64,000 bases of DNA from Helicoverpa zea (lineage: Eukaryota; Arthropoda; Insecta; Lepidoptera; Noctuidae): positions 2,604,001-2,668,000 of the forward strand of contig NC_061479.1 of assembly GCF_022581195.2 (NCBI RefSeq), given 5' to 3'. Under the pieces are notes generated by a model that saw nothing but the letters and a program-made list of their open reading frames with translations, ran no database searches and was not told the DNA's origin. Position 1 is the first letter of the stretch, and the number at the start of each line of letters is the position of its first letter. The position numbers were made by a program, and so were the translations under genes. This document shows, in pieces, positions 43,201-53,400 of this stretch.

Positions 43201-44550
43201 AAATTGAGCTAAAAATGTATTAATAAATTATACAACGTAAGGCTGCCATTCTTTTTTTTTCAGAAAATAATTCAATTTCAGTAAATACTGCCGAGGATTA
43301 TACAGCGAAAACATCATTTCCTCAAAACCACGATATAGTTTACATAGCAATAATAATAGTTCTAACAGTATTATTATTATTTCTGACTTTATCAATGATC
43401 AAGAAAATATTTTGTAAGAAGACCTCTGAAAATTTAGCTAAACCTGAATCAGTAGAGTTGAATACGATAGTAAGTATATTTCAAAATATCGCGCCACGTG
43501 ACTTTGCAACTCTGTTAGCCATTAGACACTTCACGCATGCTCAGCGTTGTTCTATTGTGAAGTCAATAGTAGGTGGGTCTGTGGGCGGTGAGTTCGGGTG
43601 GCTCATCGCTCATGTCTAGATAGACAACAGACCCGTGTCGGCGGCGCGCGTTGTTCCACATGCTCCTCAAAGAGATGTCAGCAAACCCAGCGGGGCCCAG
43701 CAGGGCCAAGGCCTGCCGGGGCTGCGGGATTGTTCGAAAGAGTTACCGCGGCCCTGGTACCTATATAAAAGGCCTACGACGGAACACGACAGTTTTTAGT
43801 CAGTAAAAGTCTGACATTCCCTCACCGCTGCTAACCCATAGCGGGAGGGGTCATTTGATGATTTTTGGCATCGTTAAAAAACAAAAAAAAGTCAATAGTA
43901 GCCAACTGCGGAAAAGCAAAGTACGAACAAACGTGAAAGGAGTGAAATGGTGGATTTCAGAGTTGCAAACTTATATGATGCGTATTCTATGTAAATAATA
44001 ACATCAAATAAATAATTATATTATTATCACTAACTAGCTTACCCTCGTGGTTTCACCCGCATCCTGAGATAACTGCTTCTGGCACCTAGAAGGTGATAAA
44101 AACTATCCGCCTTCTCTCAGGTCTGAGCTATCTCTCCTCTAATTTTCAGCTCTCGGCCCAGCCGTTTACCTACGCGTGATGGCGTGACCTAGAGATATAA
44201 GATTTATTTTTATATAGCAACTCGTATATACATTCCCGCCACCGGTTTTATCCACGGCAACGGCGGTAAGGGTACTTTTTACCCGAGTTCCCGAGGGAAC
44301 TACTTCCATAGTTCCCTCGGGAAGTGGGTGAAACTAATGACGGAAGCTAGTAATTAAGCTAGTAGGTATATTTTAATTTATACCTATATTATTTTTTATT
44401 AATATACAGGCCACATCAGATGGAGTTTTGTACACTGCCTTCGAAAATAAAGAAAAGGACTTTCGTAAACAGGAAGAGCCCAATTACGCCGAAATAGTAG
44501 GAGTATTGAATCCATTTAAAAATGGAAATTTGCATGTACAATTTCAGTAG
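30994..44550 (+). CDS. Receptor 2: type I membrane protein, modules A+B, YTAF/YAEI tail
   Basis: Unrecognised gene with ten exons: 30994-31063, 31819-31947, 32190-32348, 33304-33387, 37464-37574, 38659-38790, 39261-39347, 39851-40054, 43264-43469, 44410-44550 (1323 nt, 440 aa). The frame is open throughout. Exon 1 is 70 nt, as in receptor 1, and codes a signal peptide (MILTVYSLFVLTVFPGFFIC). Exons 2-4 (residues 24-147) are module A and resemble receptor 3; exons 5-8 (148-325) are module B and resemble receptor 1: SILCCIYY is shared exactly, and LYVGLINTTEN matches VYVAWINSEGN. Many N-glycosylation sites (NTT, NIT, NNT, NVS, NDT, NAS, NKT, NNS). Membrane span about 350-371, then KKIFCKK. Tail tyrosines Y402 and Y420. 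Ectodomain exons are all phase 1-1. Introns carry hAT, Harbinger, SINE and other repeats. No frame damage, so probably functional. Confidence 0.85.
31105..31308 (+). repeat. Helitron-like short repeat (family a)
   Basis: TCCCTACTAATATTATAAAT start, CTGTCTGTCTG run, and GCGGAAGCTAGT end. In receptor 2 intron 1. Confidence 0.6.
32391..32920. mobile_element. MITE of GGGCCCGATTCTCC family with nested insertion
   Basis: Ends GGACCCGATTTTCCTAATTT and AGGAGAATCGGGC. Interrupted near its right end by a 152-bp Harbinger-like element (32751-32902). In receptor 2 intron 3. Confidence 0.85.
32751..32902. mobile_element. Nested Harbinger-like foldback MITE, 152 bp
   Basis: Inverted ends GGCTGCGAACGCACAGGCAG and GGCCGCGAACGCACAGGCAG, with TTA on both sides (32748-32750, 32903-32905). 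The host MITE reads on in register when one TTA is removed. The inverted stretch is about 47 bp per arm. Confidence 0.85.
33010..34960. other. Receptor 2 intron 4, repeats
   Basis: Holds receptor 2 exon 4 (33304-33387). A repeat unit (GGGATAATCATCGGTTTTGT ... AAAGGGCTTCAGCGTGTTGG) occurs at about 33020-33260 and 34480-34760. A SINE family 1 copy lies at 33917-34229, and a Helitron-like fragment begins at 33561. Confidence 0.45.
35050..36970 (+). repeat. Diverged ~120-bp tandem repeat
   Basis: Units share GTTCCACATCAGGTGTTCYA and AGTGCTTATCAGATTGAAC. One unit lies at 35060-35147 and three to four more at 36527-36960; the hAT element at 35148-36526 separates them. In receptor 2 intron 4. Confidence 0.7.
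35148..36526. mobile_element. Non-autonomous hAT element, 1379 bp
   Basis: Ends CAGGGGCGTAGCTACCGC and CAGTGGCGTAGCTTGCC (inverse complement). The 8-bp duplication CTAAAACG is at 35140-35147 and 36527-36534. CAG-GGCGTAGC ends with 8-bp duplications identify hAT. No transposase; an inverted copy of the CCGGCCAAGTGCGAG repeat is inside. Confidence 0.9.
37835..38475. repeat. Intron 5 repeats of receptor 2
   Basis: A plus-strand copy of the GTTACCGYGGCCCTGGTAC repeat (37835-38025), followed by a minus-strand QRGNAAS-family fragment (38315-38475; GNAASLLGTIPADSDADEYF). Confidence 0.55.
38880..39850. repeat. Introns 6 and 7 of receptor 2: dispersed repeats
   Basis: Two copies of the GTTACCGYGGCCCTGGTAC repeat (38880-39025 and 39375-39556). 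Exon 7 of receptor 2 (39261-39347) lies between them. Confidence 0.5.
40069..40143 (-). mobile_element. SINE family 1 head fragment
   Basis: Minus strand GTGGTGGCCTAGTGTGTAAA followed by the B-box region and CAGATCAGGCAAGTACC. 5' part only. Starts 15 nt after receptor 2 exon 8. Confidence 0.7.
40163..42826. repeat. 2.7-kb composite of the CCGGCCAAGTGCGAG family
   Basis: Runs from TTTTAGGGTTCCGTACC to CGACTCGCACTTGGCCGGTT. Contains an eight-copy CTGT run (40218-40251), repeats of TGATGATGGA and an inverted repeat around 41610-41690 (GCATCGGTCTAGA ... CTAGACCGATGC). No protein domain. Fills most of receptor 2 intron 8. Confidence 0.6.
42827..43263. other. End of receptor 2 intron 8
   Basis: AT-rich. 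A possible small inverted-repeat element with TTACTTATAAA / TTTATAAGTAA words lies at about 42850-42965. No gene. Confidence 0.3.
43264..43469 (+). CDS. Receptor 2 exon 9: stalk and transmembrane segment
   Basis: Short Ser/Thr/Asn-rich linker (residues 326-349), hydrophobic span IVYIAIIIVLTVLLLFLTL (about 350-371), then KKIFCKK and a linker ending ESVELNTI. The last residues correspond to MELNTY in receptor 3, which supports orthologous exon ends. Phase 1 in, phase 0 out. Confidence 0.88.
43690..43885 (+). repeat. Dispersed short repeat (GTTACCGYGGCCCTGGTAC family)
   Basis: Near-complete copy, GGGGCCCAGCAGGGCCAAGG through GGAGGGGTCATTTGATGATT. In receptor 2 intron 9. Confidence 0.6.
44410..44550 (+). 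CDS. Receptor 2 exon 10: tyrosine tail
   Basis: 46 residues plus TAG. ATSDGVLYTAFENKE, then PNYAEIVGVLNPF. Y402 (YTAF) and Y420 (YAEI) are 18 apart. Position by position it matches the receptor 3 tail (VLY, EE, YAEI, GVL, P, N), so these exons are homologous. Confidence 0.87.
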   Translation, partial: ATSDGVLYTAFENKEKDFRKQEEPNYAEIVGVLNPFKNGNLHVQFQ

Positions 44551-44654
44551 CAAACTCTTGCTAACTGACCGGATCTACTTCTGCGATAGTTTCTTTCTAC
44601 TGTCGAATTATATATACAAACTTAAACTACTTATCTTTATACAAATCTAAAAAT

Positions 44655-44860
44655 AAAATACTATATTCAAAATATATATAGAACATCGATCAGGCGTCGA
44701 AGTATTCCTCCGTATCACTGTCCTCCGGAAACGTGCCCAGAAAACTGGCTGCATTGCCACGTTGAATGGCAATGCTAATTCTTTGTCCAAAGAATAAGCC
44801 AGCCCTCTGGTCACGCGAAGCGTCGACAAGCCTTTTCGCGATGTCCTTGTAAAGTAACTG
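44655..44860 (-). pseudogene. QRGNAAS-family LINE-type fragment
   Basis: Minus-strand peptide ISIAIQRGNAASFLGTFP then EDSDTEEYFDA. Lies just after the receptor 2 stop, so it may supply or disturb its 3' end; an AATAAA is at 44652-44657. Confidence 0.5.
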
Positions 44861-45063
44861 TCGAATTTACCCCGACTTCACACTCCTAATTTACTAACGT
44901 AAAAATTATATACTTTGCCTAACTGCCTACCGCATAATCTTTTCCTTCTCGTCTCAATCCATCCTAAGGTTGTCTGAAAGAGATCGCTCTTAGCGATAAG
45001 ACCGCCCATTATGTCACCTACTTTCACTAGTTTAAGATCAAAAATGTAAAATTTGTGTACTTA

Positions 45064-45209
45064 CGGCCAGTTTCTTCATCAAAAGTCAAGAAGTTCAAGG
45101 CTTAAGTGACAGCAAAACTAATAGAAAAATTGAATTTGACCGTTACTTTTACTTTAGACATTACTTTGACTTTTACTTTGGCTTTAACTTTTGATGAAGA
45201 AACTGGCTG
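45064..45209. mobile_element. Harbinger-like MITE, 146 bp
   Basis: Ends CGGCCAGTTTCTTCATCAAA and the inverse (CAGCCAGTTTCTTCATCAAA), TTA on each side (45061-45063, 45210-45212). Interior repeats TTACTTT words. Confidence 0.85.
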
Positions 45210-45767
45210 TTAATAAAGAATATATATCTATCTATATAAGTCACAAGTATTATAATACATACACACATATATATGTAGGTACCTACGGTTCAAAGTTGGT
45301 TAAAATTAATGAAGAAAGTTTTTTTTTTTAACTAAGAGGTACAGAAAGGGATTGTTTTAAATAAAAAATATACAACATAAAAGTTATATTTCATTTCTTT
45401 ACATTTTTACTTTAGGTGTTATGACTCCAATAATTTCAACTTAAAGCGAAAAACACGAGTAAGTACAGATAATCAAAATTTTGATTTCTCGGTCCCACTG
45501 TTATTTTAAACAATGAGGAAATTGAAACGGTTCATGCTACTACTTTTCTAGGAATAATAATACACGCACATATTTTTGGAAAGGGTTTTTCACGTAGATA
45601 AGTACCTACCTCAATTTTGATAAAGCAGGATGTAAAACAGTTTATTATTCATTTGTAGGGAAAACCGCAAAATAATGATAAGGAACTGAAATACTACTAT
45701 TTTTACTTGTGTAAACAAAATCAGGGATATTCATTTTCAAATCAGTTGTCGAACTTCATTAGTTATA

Positions 45768-46455
45768 TACAACATGTAACTTAATTAACGCACATCCTGA
45801 AATTAGTTTGTTCAGAATCGTTTACTGAATCGATTTATATCATTTTTAATATAGGTAATTTTTTATCCCAAAAATAATTAAAACTACGGAAATTATAAAA
45901 TATTAAAAAAACTTAGGTTTTTTTCATAACTTCAATTGCAAATATTAAGAGTAAGAACTTGTTCATTGTCCTTTAAGTCCGACATACATAATAATTTAAA
46001 TAAAATAGGAACTTTACTAACATTTTAGGAATCTTAAATAGAACAGACGTAATCTAAAATGACGTAACCTGTAGGTTCACTGCCTCGTTGGTCTAGCTGT
46101 CGCAAGCGCAGCTGTCGAGCACGAGGTCTCGGGTTTGATTCCCGGGTCGAACCGAAATCGCTTTGTGGGTTTTAGAGACTTTCACGAAACAGCCCGCAGC
46201 CTGGATGTTGGTCCCCAGCGGGGCCCAGTAGGTCGAGTCATTTCATGAAGTGGTCAAGTCTACGATAAGGCCACCACATATGTATTATGATTATAACATA
46301 ATATTCTAATTTTTACTGGGGAGTCCCACATACCCCTCTCCCGTCCCCCGACGGGAAGGGGATGCGTAATAGCATTTTTAGCCTAACGACAACAAAAAAA
46401 AAAGAAAGAAAAAAGGGTGTTTAAGGGTGTGCGTTAATTACGTTACATGTTGTAT
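45768..46455. mobile_element. MITE, ACAACATGTAACTTAATTAA family, with nested SINE
   Basis: Ends ACAACATGTAACTTAATTAA and, inverted, ACAACATGTAACGTAATTAA. A second copy is at 59529-59972. A SINE family 2 copy (about 46083-46240, plus) is inserted: TGCCTCGTTGGTCTAGCTGT and GGTTTGATTCCCGGGTCG. Confidence 0.75.
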
Positions 46456-46499
46456 ATTTGAATATAGTTAAAAATGATGAAATAAACATAATTTTTAAA

Positions 46500-46705
46500 A
46501 ATAATTTATTTGGGTAGTTATATACATAGATATTTACAACACAAAAAAACTATCCTAGTAAAACAACAAAAAAAAAACACTATATCTAAGAAGCGTCAAA
46601 AAATTCATCCCCATCGCTGTCAACTGGGAGCGTACCCAAGAGGCTGGCAGCATTACCTCGTTGGATGGCCATGCTGATCCTTTGTCCGAGGTAATAGCCA
46701 GCCAC
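46500..46705 (-). pseudogene. QRGNAAS-family LINE-type fragment
   Basis: Best-preserved terminal peptide: LGQRISMAIQRGNAASLLGT, then LPVDSDGDEFFDAS and a stop. Very similar to 24913-25158. Lies between the convergent ends of receptors 2 and 3. Confidence 0.55.
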
Positions 46706-47008
46706 GAGAAGTTAAATGGACAATTTAGATCATCAAGTTTGATGTAATTCAATTTAATGAAAGTAAACATAACTTCATGTGATTTAGTATATTTGCAAAC
46801 TTCTTCTAAACACGATTACATTTTAAGCAGAGCGCCAAAAAACTGGTGGTTCAGAATCAATTTAATAACAGAACATACATAATTATTTGCATCATCAGTA
46901 TTTTTTTTATTATCCACTAAGACAGCTTACCATGGGGCTAACCGACCGTGTGTGAGAGTATTTCAATCATACTTCAATGGAATAAGAGTGGAATACCGCT
47001 AACGTCCA

Positions 47009-47214
47009 CAATTGATTTACAATTGCAATACGATTGTAAAGCAGACTACCCTATAGATAGACCAATGGGAGACCAATGACAGTTCAGTCCAATAGAATGT
47101 CATTGGAAAACGATAGGTGCTATATTGGTAGCAGAATGCCCGCTAAGGTTAAAACTGCTATGGAGATTCAATTGATATCCAATTGACATAATTAAATCAG
47201 CAGAATCAGGCCCC
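47009..47214. mobile_element. Partial MITE, GGGCCCGATTCTCC family
   Basis: Only the right part is clear (AATCAGCAGAATCAGGCCCC). Closest to the 4274-4615 copy. Confidence 0.6.
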
Positions 47215-47356
47215 AGATCAAAACCATATAATCAAACTGAGACCCTTTTTTAAATCGGTTAGAAATAAATGAAGACGAAATTTTTTTGAGAACAAAGTGC
47301 AATAGAAAAAGAGGCCGATTGTTATTTAATAAAAAAATACAATATGAAAGTTATAT

Positions 47357-47494
47357 CTAATTGGTTTCCACGTTTTCCTTAGGTTTTAAGACACCAATAA
47401 TTTCGGCATAAGGCGATTCTTCTGCGCGTACCGGTGTTCGATTCCCGCCTCGTGCCATCTCTAGATCCGCATACAAAACTGGATTTGTAGTTGC
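47357..47494 (-). CDS. Receptor 3 tail exon with two ITIM-like sites
   Basis: 45 residues plus TAG. ATTNPVLYADLEMARGG, then EESPYAEIIGVLKPKE. VLYADL and SPYAEI both fit the ITIM consensus [S/I/V/L]xYxx[I/V/L]; together they are also ITAM-like with a 17-residue gap. Starts in phase 0 after a CAG acceptor, like the receptor 2 tail. Confidence 0.87.
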   Translation of the reverse strand, partial: ATTNPVLYADLEMARGGNRTPVRAEESPYAEIIGVLKPKENVETN

Positions 47495-50400
47495 CTGAAA
47501 AAAAATCATGAACATTGTCGACCGGAGACAGATCAGGCGCAGGACATTAACGTGCTCTCCGATGCACGGGTGTATCAATCACCATCTTCCAGACTCCGGG
47601 CTGGTTTGTGAAAGTTTCCTAAGCACACAAAGCGATTTAGGCCCGTCCCGGGAATCGAACCCGTGCTCTAGACCAACGAGTGAGTAGTATGGTGAAAATA
47701 TGGGATAAAACCTTTCATTTAATACCCATATCATGGGGGTGGATTTCAAACAGCCAGTCCGCCATCTTGGGGAGGCCGCCATATTGGATTTGTAATGACG
47801 TTTATAGCTAGTCATGTATTGTCATCAGAATTCAGAGCGTGTGCAAAATTTCATCTTGATCGAAGACCGGGAAGTGGGTCAAATTGAGATTCCAAGATTT
47901 TCTTACATACATAGTTAGTTACAAGTAGGGCTGCCATCCGTCCGGGTTTCCCCGGATTTGTCCTCGTTTGGAGGCCGTGCGGGGGCCAGCCGGGAAGGGT
48001 TTCCAGAAATGTCCACCTCATTGAATTTAAGTATATGTTAATAGTAAATGGATTACAAATTAGGTATTATTTTGTTTAAAAAAATCGTACTCTTTCGGGA
48101 AAAAAATGCGATTTACGCCAAATGTCCGGGTTTTTTTAATGTTTGTCCGGGTTTGGCGAAATTCGAGATGGCAGCCCTAGTTACAAGTGAAGCTAAAAAA
48201 CACGCAGTATAGGAACTTACATAGGTGTTTAATTCCATTGTTTGCTGAGCATCAGGTTTATTGCGATACCGTCTCACGCACACATAGACAAGTAGTGCCG
48301 CACACACAACAACGAAGCCTCCTATACCATATGCTAGTGCATCTTTCCTTGATATTGAATGATATTTGTGTCGACCTCCACTTTTATCTGAATCTGTGTG
48401 GTTCATAGAAATATCTGTTATTTCTGTTGTGTCATCGTCTAAAGAATATTTATTTGTAGTTATACTCGTATAAGTTTCACGGAATGAATCTGTTGATGTA
48501 TATGTTACCGTAAGATTACAAACATCGTTAGATTACAATCTATCTCGAGAGATTGTAAACTGTCGAATTATTGTGAACCGTAACATCTGATTGCAATTTA
48601 ACGCATTATTTTTCGCTATATTATAATCTATCGATGAGAAATTGTCAAATTGTCAACTGTCCGAAAGCTCTCTCTGATTGGTCAGTCTTTTTGTAAGATC
48701 GACCAATCACGACCAGCCGTTCTGTTCCCATGGAGTTCCCGTAGAGTTAGGAATGAAATAGAGGTGTCAGTTAAATAAAATAAATGCTCTTCAAAAATTC
48801 TTCAAGTATTAAATTTATATAAAAATAACTCTTATAAAAATACAGTTAGGTATTTTGTCTTCAAATACAAACTAATATTTAAAAATAAAATAAAAGGGGT
48901 GCTAATTAAACAGGCTTCTTTTTAATATCATTATTCGCCCCCAAAAATGTATGTTGCCTTCTAAATTACTAAGTCAGCCACAATTAATAAAGCGTCGAGC
49001 ATCTAAATAATACTATCTTAGCCACGAGTTATCTTCCACTCTAAATACAACTTAGCATGATGGTTATTTTTTTGCATCTAAATTTGTAGCATGCATTCTA
49101 ACAGTAAACTTCTTAAATACTATTAAATGACATCATAAAAATATTTATTTACCTTCTAATTTTTTAACTCGTACCTACTGAGTTTTTTGTTTAAAATATA
49201 ACACATCCCGTATTAATTGACCCAGCATGGAAGTAAGCATGCAACATGCAGCAAGCATAACTTCTGTCACGGCTCCGGCGCTGCGGGGCTCCGGCGGTCC
49301 CATGCGAGCTTATCGTCGCAGATGGTTTTCACGCTCACCACCGCAGCTTCGGCTTGCTGGCCGGCAGAGCCGGCCAGCCTCAGCCGCGGCGGCGAGCGCT
49401 GAAACTACCTGCGCCTCAGCTCGCAGGCCGCCTCGCCCCTCCGCGCCTACGCGGTTTTGAATTGCACTCTAGGGGTAGGGCAGACAAGACCACGTGGAGT
49501 CGGTTTTGCAGCGATTCGTTTTCGTCACTAACTTCAATTTTTAATACAATTTTTAATTGTGTGTAATTTGAGTCTTAAAAATTAAGTACAATTTTTGATT
49601 TTATAAAAAATTAAACCGTCACTTATTTTTGCACGTCAAAGAGCTGTGACACCGGGAGTTGCAAAGAACATTGTCTTTTTTGACGTTCTACCAATCAGCG
49701 CGCAAGATGCATTCCGTTCTACGCCAGTTGACAATTTGACCGCTCTACATCGCTCTCGATCTTACAAAAAGACTGACCAATCAGGGAGAGCTTTCGGACA
49801 GTTGACAATTTGACAATTTCTCATCGATAGATTATAATATAGCGAAAAATAATGCGTTAAATTGCAATCAGGTGTTACGGTTTACAATAATTCGACAGTT
49901 TACAATCTCTCGAGATAGATTGTAATCTAACGATGTTTGTAATCTTACGGTGACATATATATCAGCAGATCTTTGCGTTTGTCGTCTAAAACATAGGAAT
50001 TGAAATTCAATTGTTTTATGTACACTCGGAGGGAAAGATGAGAGGGAGTGAAGACAGGTACGGTCGATGTTCAGAATAGCTGAACAAATCTGGGGGCACG
50101 GCAGTGCCCCAGCCAAGACTCGAGCAAAGCGGGCACGGCCGTACCATCTTTTCTCGAAGCGTTTCGCGGCTATTTCAGCCCCCTGTTCAATATTTTCTAT
50201 AGCACCTAACGACGTCGGAGATCATAATTTCAAAACAATAGTCCCCAGGCCGGCGAATAAATTTTTTTTTGATACATATACATTTAAGACTTTGTGAGTG
50301 CCTTCCTTACGATGAGTCCGACAAACTTTTCGAATGCGCAAATTTTGGTGCCGCTGCGTTTTTTAATGCTTAACTCCTGGAATTGTCGATATGACGTCAC

Positions 50401-53400
50401 TATGACTCTTCGTACATACACGTTTCATTTTTTGAGATTCGTTTAATAAAAGTAACTAGAAAATGGTGGTCAACTTGTCCGATAAAGATCGTGCTGCGTT
50501 TGGAGTGTCCACAATCCGAAAAATGTCGATATGACGTCACTGTGTCTCCCCATACATAGATGTCGGACAAGAATAACAATGATAGATAACATTATTCTAA
50601 ATGCAAATATGGACTTGTCCGACAAATACATTGAGTTAAATAGTCAGTTCGACAAGAAAATGAGAAAAAAATATTACAATTGAAAGAAGTTTATTCTTTT
50701 TGTCAATTTCTGACTTAAATGTTCACGTGCATTATTTAAGTATATTAAATTGGCATACTACTTACCAATTCTTACTGTTTTAGAAAAAGTAGCCTGACTA
50801 AGACGTATTGTTGATAGTTTATATTATGTTAAGGAATAATATCCCACATCTATTAATGGACTATATATCAATCAAAAGGTCTTTTTAAGCGCAACATTTT
50901 GTCTCAACATACCACTTATCAATTCTTAGTATTTTAGAAGATAAGGCGTATTATCGATAGGTTTTACTATGTTAGGGAATAATGTCCCACCTCAAGGTAT
51001 GAACCTTATGTCAATCGAAAGATCTTTTTAAGCGCTATATTGCGTCTTAACATACCACTTACCGATTCTTAGTATTTTGGAAGACATAACTGACCTAAGG
51101 CATATTATTGATACTTTACATTGTGTTAAGGAATAACATCTCACTTGAAGTTATGAGCCATATTTCAATCAAAAGATCTTTTTAAGCGCAAGGTTGTATT
51201 AATAGCATAACTCCGACAAATTGTTAGTACTTTAAAATCTGGAGCTTTTCTAAGATTATATTATCGATAGGTTCTGTCAAGCTAATCCATTACTTCTTTA
51301 GTAACAAATAATATATTATTTGAAAAACCTTTCCAAATGAAACATTTCATGTTAACATCATCATCATCATCAGCCTATCGCAGTCCACTGCTGGACATAG
51401 GCCTCTCCAAGTGCACGCCACTGAGATCGATTTTCAGCTTCTCGCATCCAGCTCCTGCCAGCCGTCTTGCGCAAGTCATCACTCCACCGTGCCTGAGGAC
51501 GTCCTACACTACGTTTGCCGAGGCGTGGTCTCCACTCTAGAACTCGTTTACCCCAACGGTTATCGGTTCTTCGGCTAATATGGCCAGCCCACTGCCACTT
51601 CAGCTTGCTGATTCGGTGGGCTATGTCGATGACCTTGGTTCTCTGACGGATTACCTCATTTCTGATGCGATCCCTCAGAGAAATGCCGAGCATAGCCCTT
51701 TCAATAGCCCGCTGAGCGACTTTAAACTAGTGAACCAGTTGTACCGACAGTGTCCACGTTACGGCTCCGTAAGTCATGACAGGTAGGACGCACTGATTGA
51801 AGACTTTTGTCTTTAGGCACTGTGGGATCGACGATGTTAGGACTCGACGTAGCTTCCCAAATGCAGCCCAACCCAACTGAATTCTCCTATTCACCTCGTC
51901 CTCAAAGTTGTTTCTACCTAACTGCAATGTCTGCTCGAGGTATACATATTTCCCTCCCCCTGGACACCATAACCCTCGAATCAGGTCACCTAATGTACTT
52001 CCGAGAGGGAGACCAACAATCCCAAGGTGGCGTTGGGTTTCTGGTTAATAAGTCCCTAGCTGATAACGTTGTGGAGGTGTCTAGTGTGTCGAACAGGGTA
52101 TACCTTATCGTAAAGCTCACCGACAGGTATAGCCTCAAGGTAGTGCAAGTGTACGCACCGACCTCGACACATTCAGACGATGAAGTGGAGGATATGTTTG
52201 ATGATATATCAAGGGCCCTCCACTTCACTACAAAGACCCATTACACCGTTGTCATGGGGGACTTCGCTAAAGTGGGAGTACAGATTTGCGGCGAATCGGC
52301 AGTAGGATCCCATGGATTTGGAAGCAGGAGTCATAGGGGGCAAATGTCAACTTCCTCGAACGCGAGGGGCTCTTTTTGATGAACTCCTTTTTCAAAAAGC
52401 AGCCCCAAAGGAAGTGGACGTGGCAAAGACCCGACACTATGACTAAAAATGAGATTGACTTCATCATGACGAACAAGAAGCACATATTCAGAGACGTCTC
52501 CGTGATCAATAGGTTTAATACCGGGAGCGATCACCGACTTGTCCGAGGCTCTCTGAATATCAACTTCAAGGCCGAACGTTTCCGTCTGATGAAGGCCAGG
52601 CTCCGACCAACACTGCTCCAAACCATGACAGGATCTGAAACGTTCCAGTCAAATCTGGAGAACCGATTTGCCGCCGTGGAAACCACAACAGACGTTAACC
52701 AGAACCATGAATATGTGGTTCGGATCCTCAGGGAGGAAGGTTCGAGATTCTGTAACATGCAGCGTAAGGGCAAGAAATCAAAGCTTTCGGAAGAGACATT
52801 AGGGCTTATGAAGAAACGACGTGAAAACCCGCCTGTCACTTCGTCAGCTAAGCGGGCTCTAAACCAAGAGATCAACAAGCACGTACGACGCGACCTCCGG
52901 TGCTCCAATACTCTTGCCATTGAAAGAGCAATTGAGCTGAATCGGGGGTCAAAGGTGTTCGTACAATCTCTTGGAAGAAGCCACTTGACGAAGCTGACCA
53001 CAACAAGTGAAGAAGTCGTTTCTTCGGTGCCGGCAGTCCTTTCGGAACTGGAAAATTTCTATGGCCGGTTATACGCATCGCATGCATCTCGACCTGATCC
53101 CGGAAATGAGGATTCTAGAGCCACATTAACACGCCATTTCACCGAAGACCTGCCAGAAGTCAGCAGTGGCGAAATCGAGATCGCTCTGAGACAGCTCAAA
53201 AATGGAAAAGCCCCTGGCGAGGATGGCATTACAACAGAGCTATTAAAAGCAGGAGGAAACCCCTTACTGGGGGAGCTCCAGAAGCTTTTTAATGCCGTCC
53301 TGTTTGAAGGGAGAACTCCAGAGGCGTGGAGTAGGAGTGTTGTCGTCCTGTTCTTCAAAAAGGGAGACAAAACCCAGCTGAAGAACTATCGACCCATTTC

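Noticed and set aside
30994..44550. Viral envelope-derived origin of the receptors
   Set aside because: Many small phase-1 exons, no furin site, fusion peptide or viral-type architecture visible; the three-paralog exon structure looks like host receptor evolution.
49227..49460. GC-rich 77-residue ORF as a gene
   Set aside because: Overlapping frames are all open because of base composition; no domain, splice context or start support.
48503..49955. piggyBac origin of the insertion in receptor 3
   Set aside because: The flanks are TATA, not TTAA, and the ends are TGT...ACA rather than CCY...RGG.
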